Part shown: one piece after another, positions 15,918-25,315 of the stretch
How positions within the stretch are numbered: position 1 is the first letter of the stretch
Layout of the letters: each line of letters begins with the position of its first letter
Assembly: GCF_001592105.1 (NCBI RefSeq)
Contig: NZ_BCWE01000001.1
Span: 104,400 to 168,399 of the forward strand
Reading direction: 5' to 3'
Length of the DNA stretch: 64,000 bases
DNA from: Desulfolucanica intricata
GTDB taxonomy: Bacteria > Bacillota > Desulfotomaculia > Desulfotomaculales > Desulfofarciminaceae
Position numbers and translations under genes: made by a program
The notes under the pieces: generated by a model
Seen by the model: the letters and a program-made list of their open reading frames with translations, nothing else
Databases searched by the model: none
Told to the model about the DNA's origin: nothing

Positions 15918-17678
15918 TTATCTAAACAATTCACTCCAGCGCTCAGAAACCCGTTTAACAATATCTTCTCTGGGAATAAGCTCATCCGGATAAAAAGGCT
16001 TCATCCGGGCATCAATAACAATTGGACCCCGATATTCAATTTTATTATTTCTTATTGCAGCATCGGCATATATATCGTGCGCCGGATCGAAACGGGTAAA
16101 TACCGTCCACAGAAAAGAGGTTTGATCATGAATCACAGCCGCATCATCAACTAAAACAACCAGAGGCCACTCAGCTAATTTTTCCTGCTCTCTTTTAACT
16201 ATTTCCGAAGCTAAACCGGCTTCTTTTTCAAAAGTTTCCCCGGAAATCATGAGACAGCCGCCACAATAAGGTTTAACTTTCTTGATCTTGTGCAGTGGGC
16301 CTCCGCCATACTCGTGTGGTAAATTCCTAATAGGCTCGCCAAGTCCGGTCATAATAGCTTTACTACCCTCATTAAATTTACGACCGGTATAGTCCAATGT
16401 ATCCGTGGAAGTATTACTGATAATTAACAAATCCCTGGCCGGATTAAACCGTTTCAAGATATTCTCCAGCAGCTGACTAAATTTTGGCAATTCACAGGGT
16501 GCATCCGTAACCATCAAAAACTTGGTCAAGGTTAGCTGTCCTTCCCCCATAATCCGAAGGGCATGGGCCATTGCTTCCCTGTGATAACTTTCCCGCACTC
16601 TGGCTGCAGCCAGAGCATGAAAACCTGTCTCCCCGTAGGTCCATAATTCTTTTACCCCCGGCATAACTACCGGAAACATAGGAGATAACAATCTTTGCAA
16701 AAATTCGCCGATATAATAATCTTCCTGACGCGGCTTGCCAACCACAGTAGCAGGGTAAATGGCATCCTTGCGCCGGTAAATCTGTTTTACATTAAATACC
16801 GGAAAATCATGGATCAAAGAGTAATAACCGTAATGATCTCCAAAGGGTCCTTCCGGTCTGCGTACTTTAGGTGGAACTTCACCGCAAATCGCAAACTCCG
16901 CCTCGGCAACCAGGGCATGGGGATGATTACCTGGATCTACCAGATTCAATTTTTTCCCGATTAAGAAGGATGCAAAAATTAACTCCGGAAGCATTTCAGG
17001 CAGAGGAGCTATAGCTGCAAGTATAAGTGCCGGCGGCCCGCCTAAAAATACCGTCACGGGCAGGGGGCAGCCCAACTTTTCCGCTTCATAGTGGTGGAAG
17101 CCGCCACCCTTTTGAATTTGCCAGTGCATCCCGGTTTGGTTTTCAGAAAAAATCTGCATTCTGTACATGCCCAAATTATGCTCACGGGTCACCGGATCCT
17201 CAGTATAAACTAAAGGAAGGGTAAAAAACGGCCCGCCGTCCTCCTGCCAGCCGGTTAAGGCAGGGAATTCCTTTAAGTTAACTTTATTTTCCCGAAACTC
17301 CATTACAGGAGCTTTAGTCCTTGGTACCCTTTTCAAGCCTGCCCTGGCAAAATCCAAAAGCCACTTACGTTCTCCCCACAGTGTTTTCGGCTTAGGAGGG
17401 AGTAGCCTGTCCAGTGCTGAAACAGCCTTCTTCACCAGTTCTTCCGGACGGGTTCCGGTGGCTAATGTAACCCTGCGCTCCGTACCAAACAGGTTAGTTA
17501 CCACAGGAAAACGACTTCCCTTTACCTTCGTGAATAACAGGGCCGGCCCACCTTCTTCTATAACCCGCCGGTGTATTTCAGCCAGTTCCAGGTATGGATC
17601 AACCTCTGCTTTTACCTCAACAATTTCTTTCTCCCTTTCCAACAGCTTGATAAAGCTTCTTAAATTAGTATGCATCAT
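15918..17678 (-). CDS. UbiD-family prenylated-FMN decarboxylase
   Basis: A 586-residue member of the UbiD family, which (de)carboxylates aromatic or alpha-beta unsaturated acids using prenylated FMN. Visible family landmarks are the N-terminal LRSFIKLLEREKEIVEV, the Asn/Arg-rich NLGMYRMQI segment, EGPFGDHYGYYS (conserved acidic/glycine loop) and the C-terminal DIYADAAIRN. It is longer than E. coli UbiD and near the length of the menaquinone (futalosine-type) decarboxylases of about 600 residues, so a role in quinone synthesis is plausible, though a fermentative aromatic substrate cannot be excluded. No ubiX neighbour is seen. Start is ATG 17678 or the adjacent ATG; GAGGTG fits the second better. 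Confidence 0.9.
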   Translation of the reverse strand: MMHTNLRSFIKLLEREKEIVEVKAEVDPYLELAEIHRRVIEEGGPALLFTKVKGSRFPVVTNLFGTERRVTLATGTRPEELVKKAVSALDRLLPPKPKTLWGERKWLLDFARAGLKRVPRTKAPVMEFRENKVNLKEFPALTGWQEDGGPFFTLPLVYTEDPVTREHNLGMYRMQIFSENQTGMHWQIQKGGGFHHYEAEKLGCPLPVTVFLGGPPALILAAIAPLPEMLPELIFASFLIGKKLNLVDPGNHPHALVAEAEFAICGEVPPKVRRPEGPFGDHYGYYSLIHDFPVFNVKQIYRRKDAIYPATVVGKPRQEDYYIGEFLQRLLSPMFPVVMPGVKELWTYGETGFHALAAARVRESYHREAMAHALRIMGEGQLTLTKFLMVTDAPCELPKFSQLLENILKRFNPARDLLIISNTSTDTLDYTGRKFNEGSKAIMTGLGEPIRNLPHEYGGGPLHKIKKVKPYCGGCLMISGETFEKEAGLASEIVKREQEKLAEWPLVVLVDDAAVIHDQTSFLWTVFTRFDPAHDIYADAAIRNNKIEYRGPIVIDARMKPFYPDELIPREDIVKRVSERWSELFR

Positions 17679-17796
17679 TACACCTCTATTATTTCATTAA
17701 AAAATAGTATAAGCCAGCAGACAAAACTAAGCTTGAATAACCATATTATACCTCCGGTGATAGAAATTAAAAAGTCAAAAAAGTTTAAAAAGTATA

Positions 17797-17830
17797 AACG
17801 GCTTCAATTACTATCTTCATTGAAGCCGTT
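17797..17830 (-). terminator. Terminator after the aminotransferase gene
   Basis: Perfect 12-bp arms AACGGCTTCAAT/ATTGAAGCCGTT, 10-base loop, followed on the minus strand by TTTATACTTTTT. It lies 11 bases beyond the stop of the aminotransferase. Confidence 0.85.
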
Positions 17831-17840
17831 CCGAAATTCG

Positions 17841-18956
17841 TTAAACCTGACTAAGAGCTTCGGCTAGAATCTCCACTACATAATCAATCTGTTCATCAGT
17901 CAAGTTACTGGCAAAGGGGAGGGCCAAGGTAGAAGAAGCTACCCCTTCTGTTACTGGATAATCCCCTCTTTGATAACCAAATTTTTCAACATAAAAGGGC
18001 TGTAGATGAATTGGTTGGAAATAAGGACGACACCCTACCCCTTTATCCCTTAAATACTTCATTACCCGGTTACGGGAAGGAACTCTTACCACATATACAA
18101 ACCAGCTCATCTTTATTTCCGGCCCCACGTAAGGCAGTTCCACTTTGGGAATCTGTTTAAGCCGGGCATTATATTTTTCTGCTACCGCCTGCCTCTTATT
18201 TAATATTTCTTCGAGCCGCCTCATCTGGGCCACACCCAGAGCCGCACTTAGTTCATCCATTCGGTAATTATAGCCCAACCGAACATGCTCCAGCCATTCA
18301 CCGGCATTCCCCCGGCCCTGGTTGCGCATACTCCGGCATAAATCAGCCAGGTCTTTATTATTGGTTACCACCATGCCGCCCTCACCGGTGGTGATCTGTT
18401 TATTGGGATAAAAGGCAAATACCCCGGCATCTCCCAAACTGCCTGCCATTTTGTCATAATACCGGGCCCCCAGAGCCTCACAGGCATCCTCAATCACATA
18501 AAGACCGTATTTTTTAGCTATAACTAAGATTTCTCTCATATTTGCCGGGTACCCGAATACATGAACAGGGAGAATTGCCTTGGTCCTGGTGGTTATTTTC
18601 TCCTCAATCTTACCTGCATCTATATTTAAAGTTAAAGGGTCAATATCTACAAATACCGGTTTGGCCCGCTCGAATAAGATACAATTTGATGAAGCAATAA
18701 AACTAAAAGGCGTAGTAATTACCTCGTCCCCTTCGGTAATACCCAGCGAACGAATAATTAAGTGCAGTGCGCCGGTACCGCTGTTCACCGCTACGGCATA
18801 TTTTACCCCTACATAAGCCGCTACCAATCGCTCAAAATCCTTTAACTGCGGGCCAATACTTAGCACCGGTCCGGACAGCACTTGAAGTACCGCTTCCCGT
18901 TCCAGCGGGCCGATATCCGGTGCGGAAAGCGGCACATTCATCTCAGTCATCTTCAA
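17841..18956 (-). CDS. DegT/DnrJ/EryC1/StrS sugar aminotransferase
   Basis: A 371-residue PLP enzyme that transaminates keto-sugar nucleotides to amino sugars. Visible motifs are NSGTGALHLIIRSLG (PLP phosphate), IEDACEALGARY and the Schiff-base lysine in FYPNKQITTGEGG. Start is TTG at 18956, eight bases after GGAGG; an ATG two codons on is the alternative, and the upstream open frame has no ribosome site. The closest functional partner in the window is the PglF-like dehydratase at 49847. It is the last gene of a minus-strand unit with the beta-helix protein. Product (for example a 4-amino-4,6-dideoxy sugar) is an inference. Confidence 0.9.
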   Translation of the reverse strand: MKMTEMNVPLSAPDIGPLEREAVLQVLSGPVLSIGPQLKDFERLVAAYVGVKYAVAVNSGTGALHLIIRSLGITEGDEVITTPFSFIASSNCILFERAKPVFVDIDPLTLNIDAGKIEEKITTRTKAILPVHVFGYPANMREILVIAKKYGLYVIEDACEALGARYYDKMAGSLGDAGVFAFYPNKQITTGEGGMVVTNNKDLADLCRSMRNQGRGNAGEWLEHVRLGYNYRMDELSAALGVAQMRRLEEILNKRQAVAEKYNARLKQIPKVELPYVGPEIKMSWFVYVVRVPSRNRVMKYLRDKGVGCRPYFQPIHLQPFYVEKFGYQRGDYPVTEGVASSTLALPFASNLTDEQIDYVVEILAEALSQV

Positions 18957-19049
18957 TCTCGGTTCCTCCTCTTTTTCAGTCCATAATTTATTAATATGGA
19001 TTAACCGGTAAGAAGGTGACAAAAAAAATGAGTTCGAATGAACCCATTT

Positions 19050-21059
19050 TTATCGTTTAATGGCGATCCCGTCCAAATCAACCCTAGAACCGGTGGACAG
19101 CTTATTATTTGTTTCGCATACCTCTATTTTTAATTCGTGTACTCCTTCCGACAGGACCGCTGAAAACAACGGAACCCTGTATTGATACTCTTCACTGTAT
19201 AAATCAACCACTTCCCCCAGTTCCCCGTCCAGATAAACTCTGGCCTTCCCACGGTCGGGACCTTTGCTGCCAATCCAAGCTACTTCACTGCCGTTAAATT
19301 TGATCATAGCGTAATCCCCCTGCGTAGAGGAGTAATGCAGAGTATTTAAGTACGCTAAATCATTAACTATAGTTGACCATTCACCGGAATATTTAATCAA
19401 AGGGTTATGGTCATCCATGGGTACAATGGTATAAGCAAGACTCGACCAGTCACCCCAGTTATCCAGAATGTCTCTGGCCTTGACCCTGAAATAATAAGTA
19501 TGATCGGCCATTCCATTGAATACACCACCTGTATCCTCTGTTTCCGGGAGCCAGTTTTGCCAGCTGCCGTTTAAACCATCCCTAACCTGAACACAATATT
19601 TTACGACTTTGTGTACCGAGCTGACCACACCCCAGTTCAAACAAAAATCCAAAGTCTCAGAAACCTCACAGGAATAATGGGGTGTGTTCGGAGTTGACGT
19701 AATAGGTAAAACAACACTGCCCTCCGCGGCTTCGTACGGTCCGATATCCACGCCCTTACCCTGGGGCCGCAGTTTGCCCTCAATATCAGTAGAGGGGGCT
19801 AACTCCGAAGTCCCCCGGTCAATGGCAGGACTGTCAAGGGCCAGCCGGTAATCATGATATTTGCAACTTATAAATAGGGGGTCTATAGACCGACTGCTCC
19901 TTCCCTGTCCGGTTTCTTCATACCACACCCTGGAGTTTATCTCCTCCCTGGTATAAATCCGGTTATTTAATACAATCTCAGCACTGTCCCTGCTCCAGTA
20001 AATATTATGATCTTCTTTTTCTAGAATAACTGATCCCCCCAGAAAAATCCCACAGTAGTTATAAGCAAAAATATTGTTTACTGAAAACATTTTAGCCGGG
20101 GGAGATATTATTTGGTCATTGACCCGAATACAATATTCACCCTTTAAACCATTGTTTACAACTAAATTGTTAGCCAGGATCAGAGATTCTTCACCCCGGT
20201 AAACTAACCCGGCAAAGCCGTTTCTGTCAATGATTGAGTTCACTATTTTTGCATTATTGCTGCTTAAATTAATACCTACGTTTGCATTTACTTTACAAGT
20301 GCAGGCAGACAAAGTTAAATGGTCAATTCCACAGTTAAAACCAACACCGGCATTATGATCTGCCGTACATTTTTCCAATAAAACATTATTGCCGCTTTCC
20401 AAAATAAAACCGTCAGCTGCCTCCGTTCCTTCATTATAGGATGAGCGGGTGTTTTTAATTAAAGTGTCATTTAACGGTCCCGGTGAAACAGCAATACCCG
20501 GGCCTTTATTATTGTGGAGGAAACAGTCTTCAATCGCCAGTTTTTCTCCGGATATAATTTGCAGGGCCGTTCCACAATTGAATATTTCCAAGTCTTTTAG
20601 TTTAACATAAGTATTTTGGCCCCATAAACCGATACCAACAATATAGTTCCTAATTTTTAAACCTTCAATAACCACATATGATACACCAAATTCAAAATTT
20701 ATAGCATATTTCCATATCAGACCCATGCCATCCAGCAGCACTTCCTCCCCGGTTTTGGCCGCGAGGGTTATAGGCCCCTGCTCGGTTCCGGAAGACTTTA
20801 ATGTAACATATTCTGTGTAAGTTCCACCGTGAAAAACCAGCCGGTCTCCGGGCTTTAATTGATTTACAGCAAACTGAACACTTTTCCAGGGAGTTTCCAG
20901 GGTGCCGGGGTTATTGTCATCTCCCCACAGGGCCACATAAAAGCTATTGTTTCTCCGATTTCGACGCAACTTTGGAACCCAATAGCAATATAGTACCAAT
21001 ATCCACAAAATCAATAAAGCTGAACCGGCAATAATAACCACATGAGAAATTGTCCTCAC
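19050..21059 (-). CDS. Membrane-anchored parallel beta-helix protein
   Basis: A 669-residue surface protein. Residues about 7-27 form a signal anchor. Residues about 60-420 are a right-handed parallel beta-helix of the pectate-lyase-like/DUF1565 type: repeated N-x-hydrophobic turns, for example NNAKIVNSIIDRNGFAGL. A DIGPYE segment near 440 ends the helix, a fibronectin-like region (about 460-560) and a C-terminal carbohydrate-binding-like jelly-roll (about 565-669) follow. It may bind or cleave the glycan made by the locus. The GTG start lies directly after AGGAGG, which is too close, so the real start may be a few codons away. Confidence 0.75.
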   Translation of the reverse strand: MRTISHVVIIAGSALLILWILVLYCYWVPKLRRNRRNNSFYVALWGDDNNPGTLETPWKSVQFAVNQLKPGDRLVFHGGTYTEYVTLKSSGTEQGPITLAAKTGEEVLLDGMGLIWKYAINFEFGVSYVVIEGLKIRNYIVGIGLWGQNTYVKLKDLEIFNCGTALQIISGEKLAIEDCFLHNNKGPGIAVSPGPLNDTLIKNTRSSYNEGTEAADGFILESGNNVLLEKCTADHNAGVGFNCGIDHLTLSACTCKVNANVGINLSSNNAKIVNSIIDRNGFAGLVYRGEESLILANNLVVNNGLKGEYCIRVNDQIISPPAKMFSVNNIFAYNYCGIFLGGSVILEKEDHNIYWSRDSAEIVLNNRIYTREEINSRVWYEETGQGRSSRSIDPLFISCKYHDYRLALDSPAIDRGTSELAPSTDIEGKLRPQGKGVDIGPYEAAEGSVVLPITSTPNTPHYSCEVSETLDFCLNWGVVSSVHKVVKYCVQVRDGLNGSWQNWLPETEDTGGVFNGMADHTYYFRVKARDILDNWGDWSSLAYTIVPMDDHNPLIKYSGEWSTIVNDLAYLNTLHYSSTQGDYAMIKFNGSEVAWIGSKGPDRGKARVYLDGELGEVVDLYSEEYQYRVPLFSAVLSEGVHELKIEVCETNNKLSTGSRVDLDGIAIKR

Positions 21060-21420
21060 CCTCCTGTCCCGGTATATTTTCTTGTTTCTTTACCATTCTA
21101 TTCCGAGCCAGCTGCCGGGTACCAAAACAATAGAATATAGTAAAAATATACTGGGAAAAGAAGAAAATATGCCTGTGATATAAGGCACTGCAATTTTCTA
21201 TTTATTACATTGCAGTATTATTAATTGGAGGTATGTAGATGGAACTTATTAGATTATGATATCAAAGAAGTATAGTTATTTTTTGTAAATTAATGGTCAA
21301 ACTAACCCGCTAATCCTTAAAGGAAGCGGGTCTTAACATTTTTAAATAAATATAAACGTTTTCTATACTGTTTTTTTAAAAGATGAATATATTTTTAACA
21401 TACCAAACCCGGGAGGAACA
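21060..21420. other. Intergenic region with two hairpins, no gene
   Basis: A divergent gap of about 360 bases with no gene I can support. It contains an inverted repeat ACTGCAA/TTGCAGT at 21187-21216 and a hairpin with ACCCGCT/AGCGGGT arms at 21305-21331. A GGAGG at about 21226 precedes only a six-codon frame. Promoters for the flanking genes must lie here, but none is convincing. Confidence 0.5.
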
Positions 21421-21747
21421 ATGATCCTAAATTTTCTTCTCTTGTTTTGCTGTCATGTTCTTGGTGATTACTATTTGCAGCTGAATAAATTTGCCAGGTA
21501 TAAAAGAAAAAATATCCTAATTTTGTTGGGACACGCGGCAAGCTGGGCTGTCATTATCAGCCTCGGTCTCTTTATTCTAAACCTGTTTTACTGGTGGAAA
21601 TTTTTTTTCTTATGCTTTACTCATTTTTTAATTGACGGGCTAAAAATAAAATTTTTCCGTTCCGGTTTAAGTTACCTGCACCCCGTAAACCTTGTAGACC
21701 AGTCACTTCATTTAATTACAATTATTATTACCTTAACTTATTTATAA
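21421..21747 (+). CDS. DUF3307-family small membrane protein
   Basis: A 108-residue protein with three hydrophobic helices. It carries the family signature pairs HVLGDYYLQ near the N-terminus, HFLIDGLK in the middle and DQSLHLI near the end, in which His and Asp face each other in the membrane. A GGGAGG site precedes the ATG. DUF3307 has no established function; members occur on chromosomes and phages. Its end overlaps the convergent epimerase by 10 bases. Confidence 0.82.
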   Translation: MILNFLLLFCCHVLGDYYLQLNKFARYKRKNILILLGHAASWAVIISLGLFILNLFYWWKFFFLCFTHFLIDGLKIKFFRSGLSYLHPVNLVDQSLHLITIIITLTYL

Positions 21748-22670
21748 AAGTCAGGATTGTCCTTTAACCACTTTGCTGTTAAGGTTAGTCCCTGTCTCAT
21801 ATCAATCGAAGGATTAAAATTTATAATTTCTTTCAGCTTCCTATTGTCAATTACCAGTTTACGATCTTCTACCGGGACACCGGTTAACAATTTTATTTCA
21901 CTATTACTGCCGGTAACCTTTTTAACCAGTTGAGCCAGTTCATACATTGAAATACTCCTGTCAGCAGAAAGATTAAAAATCTTCCCTTCGGTCTTTGGCT
22001 CCGAGAGTACACCGGCCACTGCGGCAGTAAAGTCATCTACATAGGTATAGGTACGACTCTGGGAGCCATCTCCGTATACAGTAATTGGCTCATTTTTTAA
22101 AGCCTGTCGTAAAAAGCGTATCGGTACACTAACCCGGGTATTGCGTGGCCCGTAAATATCGGCAACACGAAGAATCACTGTTCTCAAGTCATGACTTTTA
22201 GTGAGAACTTTACAGAACTCCTCCCCGGCCAGCTTTAAGGCACCGTGCAATAGCACCGGTTCCAGAGGATGTCTCTCATCTATCGGTAGATATTGCTGAT
22301 TTCCGTATACTGCAATGGACGAAATATAAACCATTAAAGCATTGTTATTCAAAGCTCCCTTCAAGACATTAAAAAGCCCGGTCAAAACACCGGAGACCGT
22401 CCTGCTGTTTAAATCCCGTTCCCTTAAGGTCATCGGAAAAGCTGCATGGATAACTGCATCCACCCCGCGGCAAGCTGTATTAACCACTGTTTCATCAGAA
22501 ATACTACCTCTCAACAGTTCTACTTTTTCCAGTATTTTTTCCAGGTTACCGTCTTTCCCGGAGGAAAAACTGTCCAGAATCCTTACCGTATAACCGTCTG
22601 TCAACAACCTTTCACAAAGATGAGAACCGAGAAACCCCGCTCCCCCGGTAACTAATATCTTTTTAGTCAC
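21738..22670 (-). CDS. NAD-dependent epimerase/dehydratase family protein, atypical active site
   Basis: A 310-residue extended short-chain dehydrogenase acting on a nucleotide sugar. GGAGFLGSHL (residues 8-17) binds NAD. The serine/threonine position is in YISSIAVYG, and the place of the catalytic YxxxK reads LLHGALKLAGEE, so the Tyr is His and only the Lys remains. It may be inactive or work by another mechanism. GTG start follows GGAGG by nine bases. It stands 13 bases from the sugar transferase and belongs to the polysaccharide unit. UDP-sugar epimerase is the best family-level name. Confidence 0.85.
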   Translation of the reverse strand: MTKKILVTGGAGFLGSHLCERLLTDGYTVRILDSFSSGKDGNLEKILEKVELLRGSISDETVVNTACRGVDAVIHAAFPMTLRERDLNSRTVSGVLTGLFNVLKGALNNNALMVYISSIAVYGNQQYLPIDERHPLEPVLLHGALKLAGEEFCKVLTKSHDLRTVILRVADIYGPRNTRVSVPIRFLRQALKNEPITVYGDGSQSRTYTYVDDFTAAVAGVLSEPKTEGKIFNLSADRSISMYELAQLVKKVTGSNSEIKLLTGVPVEDRKLVIDNRKLKEIINFNPSIDMRQGLTLTAKWLKDNPDFYK

Positions 22671-22683
22671 TTTAGAAGTCCTC

Positions 22684-23310
22684 CTAAATTTTCATAAAGG
22701 GATCTTTTTCCCTGCGGTCCGCTTTGGCAGCCGTCCCTTTACTCCTAAATACCGACACCAGGGTTAGAAATAAAATCTTGATATCCAGCCAAAAAGAATA
22801 ATGATTTATATACCAAAGATCCATCTCAATACGCTCAGGCCAGTACAGGGCAACACGCCCATTAACCTGGGCCCATCCGGTTATGCCGGGCCTGACATTA
22901 AGTCTTTTAATCTGCCAGGGGTCATATTTATCAAGGTGGTGTAAGGGTGCGGGCCTGGGACCGACCAAACTCATTTCACCTTTTAAAACATTTAATAACT
23001 GAGGTAACTCATCCAGACTGGTTTTTCTTAAGAACTTTCCAACCGGGGTAATACGGGGGTCGTTTTGTTCTATGAACATACCTGAGCCCATGTTGACAGC
23101 GTTTTTCACCATACTTCGGAATTTATACATCCAAAACACCTGACCGTCCAAACCCAGGCGCTGCTGTTTAAAAATGATTTCCCCCGGTGAAGTTAATTTA
23201 ATTAACAGGGCTATACCCAAAAAAACCGGGCTAAAGAGGATAAGCAGCAGCAAAGCCATAAAAAAGTCAAAACAGCGCTTGCTCACCTGATTATAAGTAT
23301 TAATCGCCAT
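22684..23310 (-). CDS. Polyprenyl-phosphate sugar-1-phosphate transferase (PglC/WcaJ type)
   Basis: A 208-residue initiating phosphoglycosyl transferase that attaches the first sugar phosphate to undecaprenyl phosphate at the inner face of the membrane. It has the re-entrant hydrophobic helix (residues about 13-36), the PGEIIFKQQRLG loop, the catalytic DE in TSLDELPQL, SLVGPRP and GITGWAQVNGR. It lacks the long N-terminal membrane domain of WcaJ, so it is the short PglC form. AGGAGG precedes the ATG. It reads with the epimerase and the FemAB-like gene as one unit and starts glycan assembly for the region. Confidence 0.95.
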   Translation of the reverse strand: MAINTYNQVSKRCFDFFMALLLLILFSPVFLGIALLIKLTSPGEIIFKQQRLGLDGQVFWMYKFRSMVKNAVNMGSGMFIEQNDPRITPVGKFLRKTSLDELPQLLNVLKGEMSLVGPRPAPLHHLDKYDPWQIKRLNVRPGITGWAQVNGRVALYWPERIEMDLWYINHYSFWLDIKILFLTLVSVFRSKGTAAKADRREKDPFMKI

Positions 23311-23313
23311 AGT

Positions 23314-24360
23314 TTACCTCCTGTAAGGGGGGAAGTAATTTTCATCCTGTGTTCTCTTACTTGAAGCCCTCAGCAGTTCCAACCATTGTACTGTCTCCGG
23401 GTCATAGATTTTCTTACCCACATAAAAATCCACTACTCCGTTTCGGGAAAAGGACCGTTTGTAGCGAAAAATTCCATCCCCGTCTTTATAGCCTCCTCCC
23501 AGAATAAAATATTTTATCCCCTTAGCCCGTGCCCACTTGATTACCTCGTGCTTAAGAATATTGTTAGGATGATAACTATAATAATCTTTTAAAGTTCCGC
23601 CCAAAAAGGAATGAATGTACTGCTTATTAAATAAAAGCAGTTCAGTAGAAACAATCTTTCCGTCTTTTAAGGTGTGTGCATACAAAAAACTGCCTTTTAA
23701 ATCCCGGTGCAGTTTCTCATAGAATTCCCGGGGAAAATAGTAAAATCTACCGGCTTTATTCCGATCCATAGTGTGATAATAAATTGTTAAAAACTCTTCA
23801 AAATGCTTGGGTTCTTCCTCCAGTAATACCTCCAGTCCCTCCCGGCAGGCTTTTTTAATGTTTTTCCGGTTATTATACTCGTAGTTAGCCCAGAGATCTT
23901 CTTCGGAAAGGGTCAAGTCAACATACACATTCGAGGATACCCGGGTTAAGGATACCTGTTTATCCCAAAGTCGGTGATTTTCCAGCAGAGGATGAAACCT
24001 GATAAATTCGGTGATAATTTTATTTTCGCGGCAGTACTGAGAAAAACACCGGTAAAAATCATCTCTGAACTTCTCATCCCCTTCCGGAGAGGCTGCCGGG
24101 CCGCCAAAACCATAAGGAGTTGTGATATCATAGAGTTCCCCTTTAAGCTTATTGTTTATACCAGGTATTTGATTAATCGGTCTTTTAATGTAAGGATAAA
24201 CTACATACCTATCTCCCTCCCGGTATAAAAAAAGTTCCGGTATACCGGTCTCCGCAAAAAGCCGGCAATATTCAAGTTGGTAGTGCAAATCCAATCCTTC
24301 AACCCTTTTTAACGCCTCCTGCCACTTCCCGGTTTCCTGCGGGGAAATTACTTCAAACAA
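23314..24360 (-). CDS. FemAB/GNAT-like acyltransferase
   Basis: A 348-residue protein of the FemAB-like GNAT superfamily found in polysaccharide loci. It has a first acyltransferase-like half (residues about 10-170) and a second half with FYYFPREFYEKLHRDLKG and FILGGGYKDGDGIFRYKRSFS, the substrate-facing end common to peptidoglycan and exopolysaccharide bridge-type enzymes. Start is TTG, preceded by GGGGGTGAATAAAGA. It ends three bases before the sugar transferase, in the same unit. It may add an aminoacyl or acyl group to a sugar or lipid-linked intermediate; the donor is unknown. Confidence 0.75.
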   Translation of the reverse strand: MFEVISPQETGKWQEALKRVEGLDLHYQLEYCRLFAETGIPELFLYREGDRYVVYPYIKRPINQIPGINNKLKGELYDITTPYGFGGPAASPEGDEKFRDDFYRCFSQYCRENKIITEFIRFHPLLENHRLWDKQVSLTRVSSNVYVDLTLSEEDLWANYEYNNRKNIKKACREGLEVLLEEEPKHFEEFLTIYYHTMDRNKAGRFYYFPREFYEKLHRDLKGSFLYAHTLKDGKIVSTELLLFNKQYIHSFLGGTLKDYYSYHPNNILKHEVIKWARAKGIKYFILGGGYKDGDGIFRYKRSFSRNGVVDFYVGKKIYDPETVQWLELLRASSKRTQDENYFPPYRR

Positions 24361-24690
24361 TCTTTATTCACCCCCGGATAAATAATTATCGTTTTCACGG
24401 TAGTGTATTATACGCAGGAAAGAGCGGCAGGGTGCAGAAACAAAACAAATTTCGGAGCACAAGAAATCCTACTCCGGCGACTTTCGAAACAGCCAGAGGC
24501 ACCCGAACTTGACGATAATTATACTTTTAGTTTTTTAAATTAATATGAGTTAGAGACACTAAATTAAGAACCCAAACATACATAACATTACATAATAGAG
24601 AATATCAAGGTAAATAATAATGGGGTAAAATAAATATATTTTGGGGGAAGTAATAGTTAAAAAATTTTCATACCACAAGGAGTAAAATAA
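24361..24690. other. Intergenic region with possible structured RNA
   Basis: A 330-base divergent gap. Between 24430 and 24504 there is a nested pairing: outer GGGTGC/GCACCC (24430-24435 with 24499-24504), inner hairpin CGGAG/CTCCG (24453-24457 with 24472-24476), and a short GGC/GCC pair around TTTCGAAA. On the minus strand a TATAAT (24412-24407) follows it. I do not recognise a known riboswitch. The other half is AT-rich and leads to the 24691 gene. Confidence 0.35.
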
Positions 24691-25251
24691 ATGTTTTTTC
24701 CTTTTTTTCGCAAAAAACGAAATAAAGAAAAGCTAAAGCAAAATAACCGGGCTCCAAAAGAAAATAATGATCCTGTTAAACCTCTTAAATTAGAAAAAAA
24801 CAATGAATTTATTTATGGTACTACAGCGGGGATGATTGGGGCAGCAGCTAAATATGCCTTTAATGAGTTAACACAAGTGTTAAATATATCTAAATTTGAT
24901 AATAATGCTACATCGCTCACTGTAGTATTGAAAGATTATGCACACACCCCCGTATTTTGGATATTTGGTTTTTTAGTTGCTCTTATCATAGGGGCTTTCT
25001 TTGGTTTAATAATAGCATTTATGTTTAGCTATATTTTTAATGAAAGGTACTACCTATTAAAAGGCGCTGGCATTGGAATTGGAATTTGGCTGTTTAACTT
25101 TGGAGTAATGTCGAAAGTTTTTGACTATCCAGAACAAATAAAATATAGTCTGGGGGATATTATCTCGATGTTAATCAGCCTAATCATCTATGGAATGGTT
25201 ACAGTATATTCCCTAAAAAGAATGGGGCTATTTGAAACACGCATAAAATAA
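24691..25251 (+). CDS. Hypothetical membrane protein
   Basis: A 186-residue protein that I do not recognise. The first 40 residues are charged and Asn-rich (KKRNKEKLKQNNRAPKENND); then come a glycine-rich segment (TTAGMIGAAAKYAFNEL), and hydrophobic helices at about 85-112, 122-145 and 150-175. The GMIGAAAKYAFN stretch resembles YagU/DUF1440-type membrane proteins only weakly. AAGGAG precedes the ATG. It is transcribed alone, with a hairpin right after its stop. No link to its neighbours can be stated. Confidence 0.7.
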   Translation: MFFPFFRKKRNKEKLKQNNRAPKENNDPVKPLKLEKNNEFIYGTTAGMIGAAAKYAFNELTQVLNISKFDNNATSLTVVLKDYAHTPVFWIFGFLVALIIGAFFGLIIAFMFSYIFNERYYLLKGAGIGIGIWLFNFGVMSKVFDYPEQIKYSLGDIISMLISLIIYGMVTVYSLKRMGLFETRIK

Positions 25252-25283
25252 AGCCAGAGAATTAATTTTAATTTCCCCTGGCT
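25252..25283. terminator. Hairpin between 24691 gene and leuA
   Basis: AGCCAG/CTGGCT arms around an AT-rich loop, just after the stop of the membrane protein and before the leuA stop on the other strand. Confidence 0.6.
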
Positions 25284-25315
25284 ATATTTAAAATTCTAGT
25301 GGTAACTGTGATTTA

